From the NCBI GenBank assembly GCA_001799225.1, contig MGTA01000181.1:56446-62861 (forward strand): DNA of 6,416 nt. The letters are read 5' to 3'. The notes under the pieces were generated by a model that was not told the origin of the DNA, made no database searches, and saw nothing but the letters and a program-made list of their open reading frames with translations. Made by a program: the position numbers and the translations under genes. Origin of the DNA: Deltaproteobacteria bacterium RIFOXYD12_FULL_50_9 (GTDB lineage: Bacteria > Desulfobacterota > Desulfobulbia > Desulfobulbales > CALZHT01). Below, one piece after another: positions 5,820 through 6,416 of this stretch; the stretch's first letter is position 1, and the number at the start of each line of letters is the position of its first letter.

Positions 5820-6416
5820 CTACGCGCATTCAATCCCCACCACAGCCAGAGGGAGTGCGGAGTACGACATATATTCATCAATAACCCCGGAGTAGGTCAA
5901 TTCCCGGTGCAGCAGTTCTTGAATGCGAGATTTCTTTTCATTGGCTAACCTTTTCCAATCTGCTGGTGTTATACTCACTGGTGTTTCTAATCCTAAAATC
6001 TTGTCTTCAAATCGTTCAAGCCATGGAGCCCGGTCACCATCCATATTAATTCCGATTCGGGTGATATGATGATTTGCTTGTCCATCTTTACCCTGTGTAT
6101 TGATTTTCCAGACAGTCAGTAATCCCTCGCCGGTGATTCCCTTCATTTTACCGGCAAGTGCCCGGCCACTGTCATTGTTGGCGTACTGTCGCAAAAGGTT
6201 GCTAATAATGGGATGTTCAAGCCCGAGGAGATGGATGTGCTCGTTTTGCACAGCCCGGTCACGATCAGAGGTGAAAGAGATTGGGGCCTCTTCATTCTGG
6301 CGTAAAGTCCATTTGCTTTCATCTTCCTTTTCAAAACGCCAGCCGAATATGTCCGCAGATCTTGAGAGGAAGCCGAGCAGTCGTAGCATGCCCCTGCCTT
6401 GATCGTCAAACTTCTG
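5820..6416 (-). CDS. C-terminal part of a probable SNF2/HepA (RapA)-type helicase (partial, runs off right edge)
   Basis: 198 residues plus the stop codon are visible. The frame stays open through base 6416, so the first Met in view (codon 6389-6387) is probably internal; it has no ribosome binding site. Numbering visible residues from the edge, 'SFTSDRDRAVQNEHIHLLGLEHPIISNLL' (about 47-75) resembles the segment near the end of HepA/RapA-like SNF2 ATPases, where a 'DR.tAl.nE...fL...HP' pattern precedes the C-terminal domain. The following 'GEGLLTVWKINTQGKDGQ' stretch fits the same tails in larger helicases of phage-defence and restriction regions. The helicase motor motifs are outside the window, so activity cannot be judged. 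GC is about 47%, lower than the neighbouring metabolic genes. No signal peptide or membrane segment is seen. The family assignment rests on recall of sequence patterns and is moderate; the partial status is certain. Confidence 0.55.
   Translation of the reverse strand, partial: QKFDDQGRGMLRLLGFLSRSADIFGWRFEKEDESKWTLRQNEEAPISFTSDRDRAVQNEHIHLLGLEHPIISNLLRQYANNDSGRALAGKMKGITGEGLLTVWKINTQGKDGQANHHITRIGINMDGDRAPWLERFEDKILGLETPVSITPADWKRLANEKKSRIQELLHRELTYSGVIDEYMSYSALPLAVVGIECA

Noticed and set aside
5649..5861. A perfect 12-bp inverted repeat (5649-5660 and 5850-5861) around the nifU upstream gap, as possible mobile-element ends.
   Set aside because: A 12-bp match between two sites is expected by chance in a window this size. 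One arm lies in coding sequence, and there is no target-site duplication or transposase.
5784..5948. A 54-codon plus-strand frame starting MAIDQSQLKLEDLRAF in the nifU upstream gap.
   Set aside because: It has no ribosome binding site and most of it is antisense to the helicase-like gene. I know no matching family.

Overview
All genes supported in this window lie on the minus strand, so the text reads from right to left. The content suggests a Gram-negative anaerobe, most plausibly a member of the Desulfobacterota (former Deltaproteobacteria). The clues are a full three-domain NifU with NifS, a flavin-dependent thymidylate synthase (ThyX), a long divergent formate-tetrahydrofolate ligase, and a GspE/PilB-type ATPase N-terminus. 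The phylum is an inference from family resemblance; no marker in the window settles it.

Right edge (5820-6416): the last 198 residues of a larger protein. They resemble the C-terminal tail of SNF2/HepA (RapA)-type helicases, including forms found in phage-defence regions. This stretch is lower in GC (about 47% by hand count over 5881-6300) than the genes to its left (about 56% over 4021-4320). Next comes a 177-bp gap (5643-5819) with a weak sigma70-like promoter, a direct repeat and a small palindrome. It is the probable control region of the next gene set.

Centre (739-5642): four co-directional genes, nifU, nifS, thyX and fhs. nifU and nifS overlap by 4 bp, with the nifS ribosome binding site inside the nifU C-terminal codons. 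thyX follows after 39 bp and fhs after 81 bp. No terminator is visible between them, and a very strong intrinsic terminator (19-bp perfect stem, U-tract) sits just after fhs. This looks like one transcription unit joining iron-sulfur cluster assembly (NifS supplies sulfur to the NifU scaffold) with folate one-carbon metabolism: Fhs makes 10-formyl-THF, and ThyX uses methylene-THF for dTMP. No nitrogenase gene is visible, so NifUS may serve general Fe-S proteins here.

Left edge (1-559): the first 186 codons of a GspE/PilB-family secretion or pilus ATPase. It has the paired 24-residue motifs of an MshEN cyclic-di-GMP-binding domain and its own candidate promoter.

I found no RNA genes, CRISPR arrays, insertion sequences or attachment sites. 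I did not find a convincing new multi-gene system. The best leads are the helicase tail at the right edge, the unusual four-gene operon, and the c-di-GMP motifs at the left edge.
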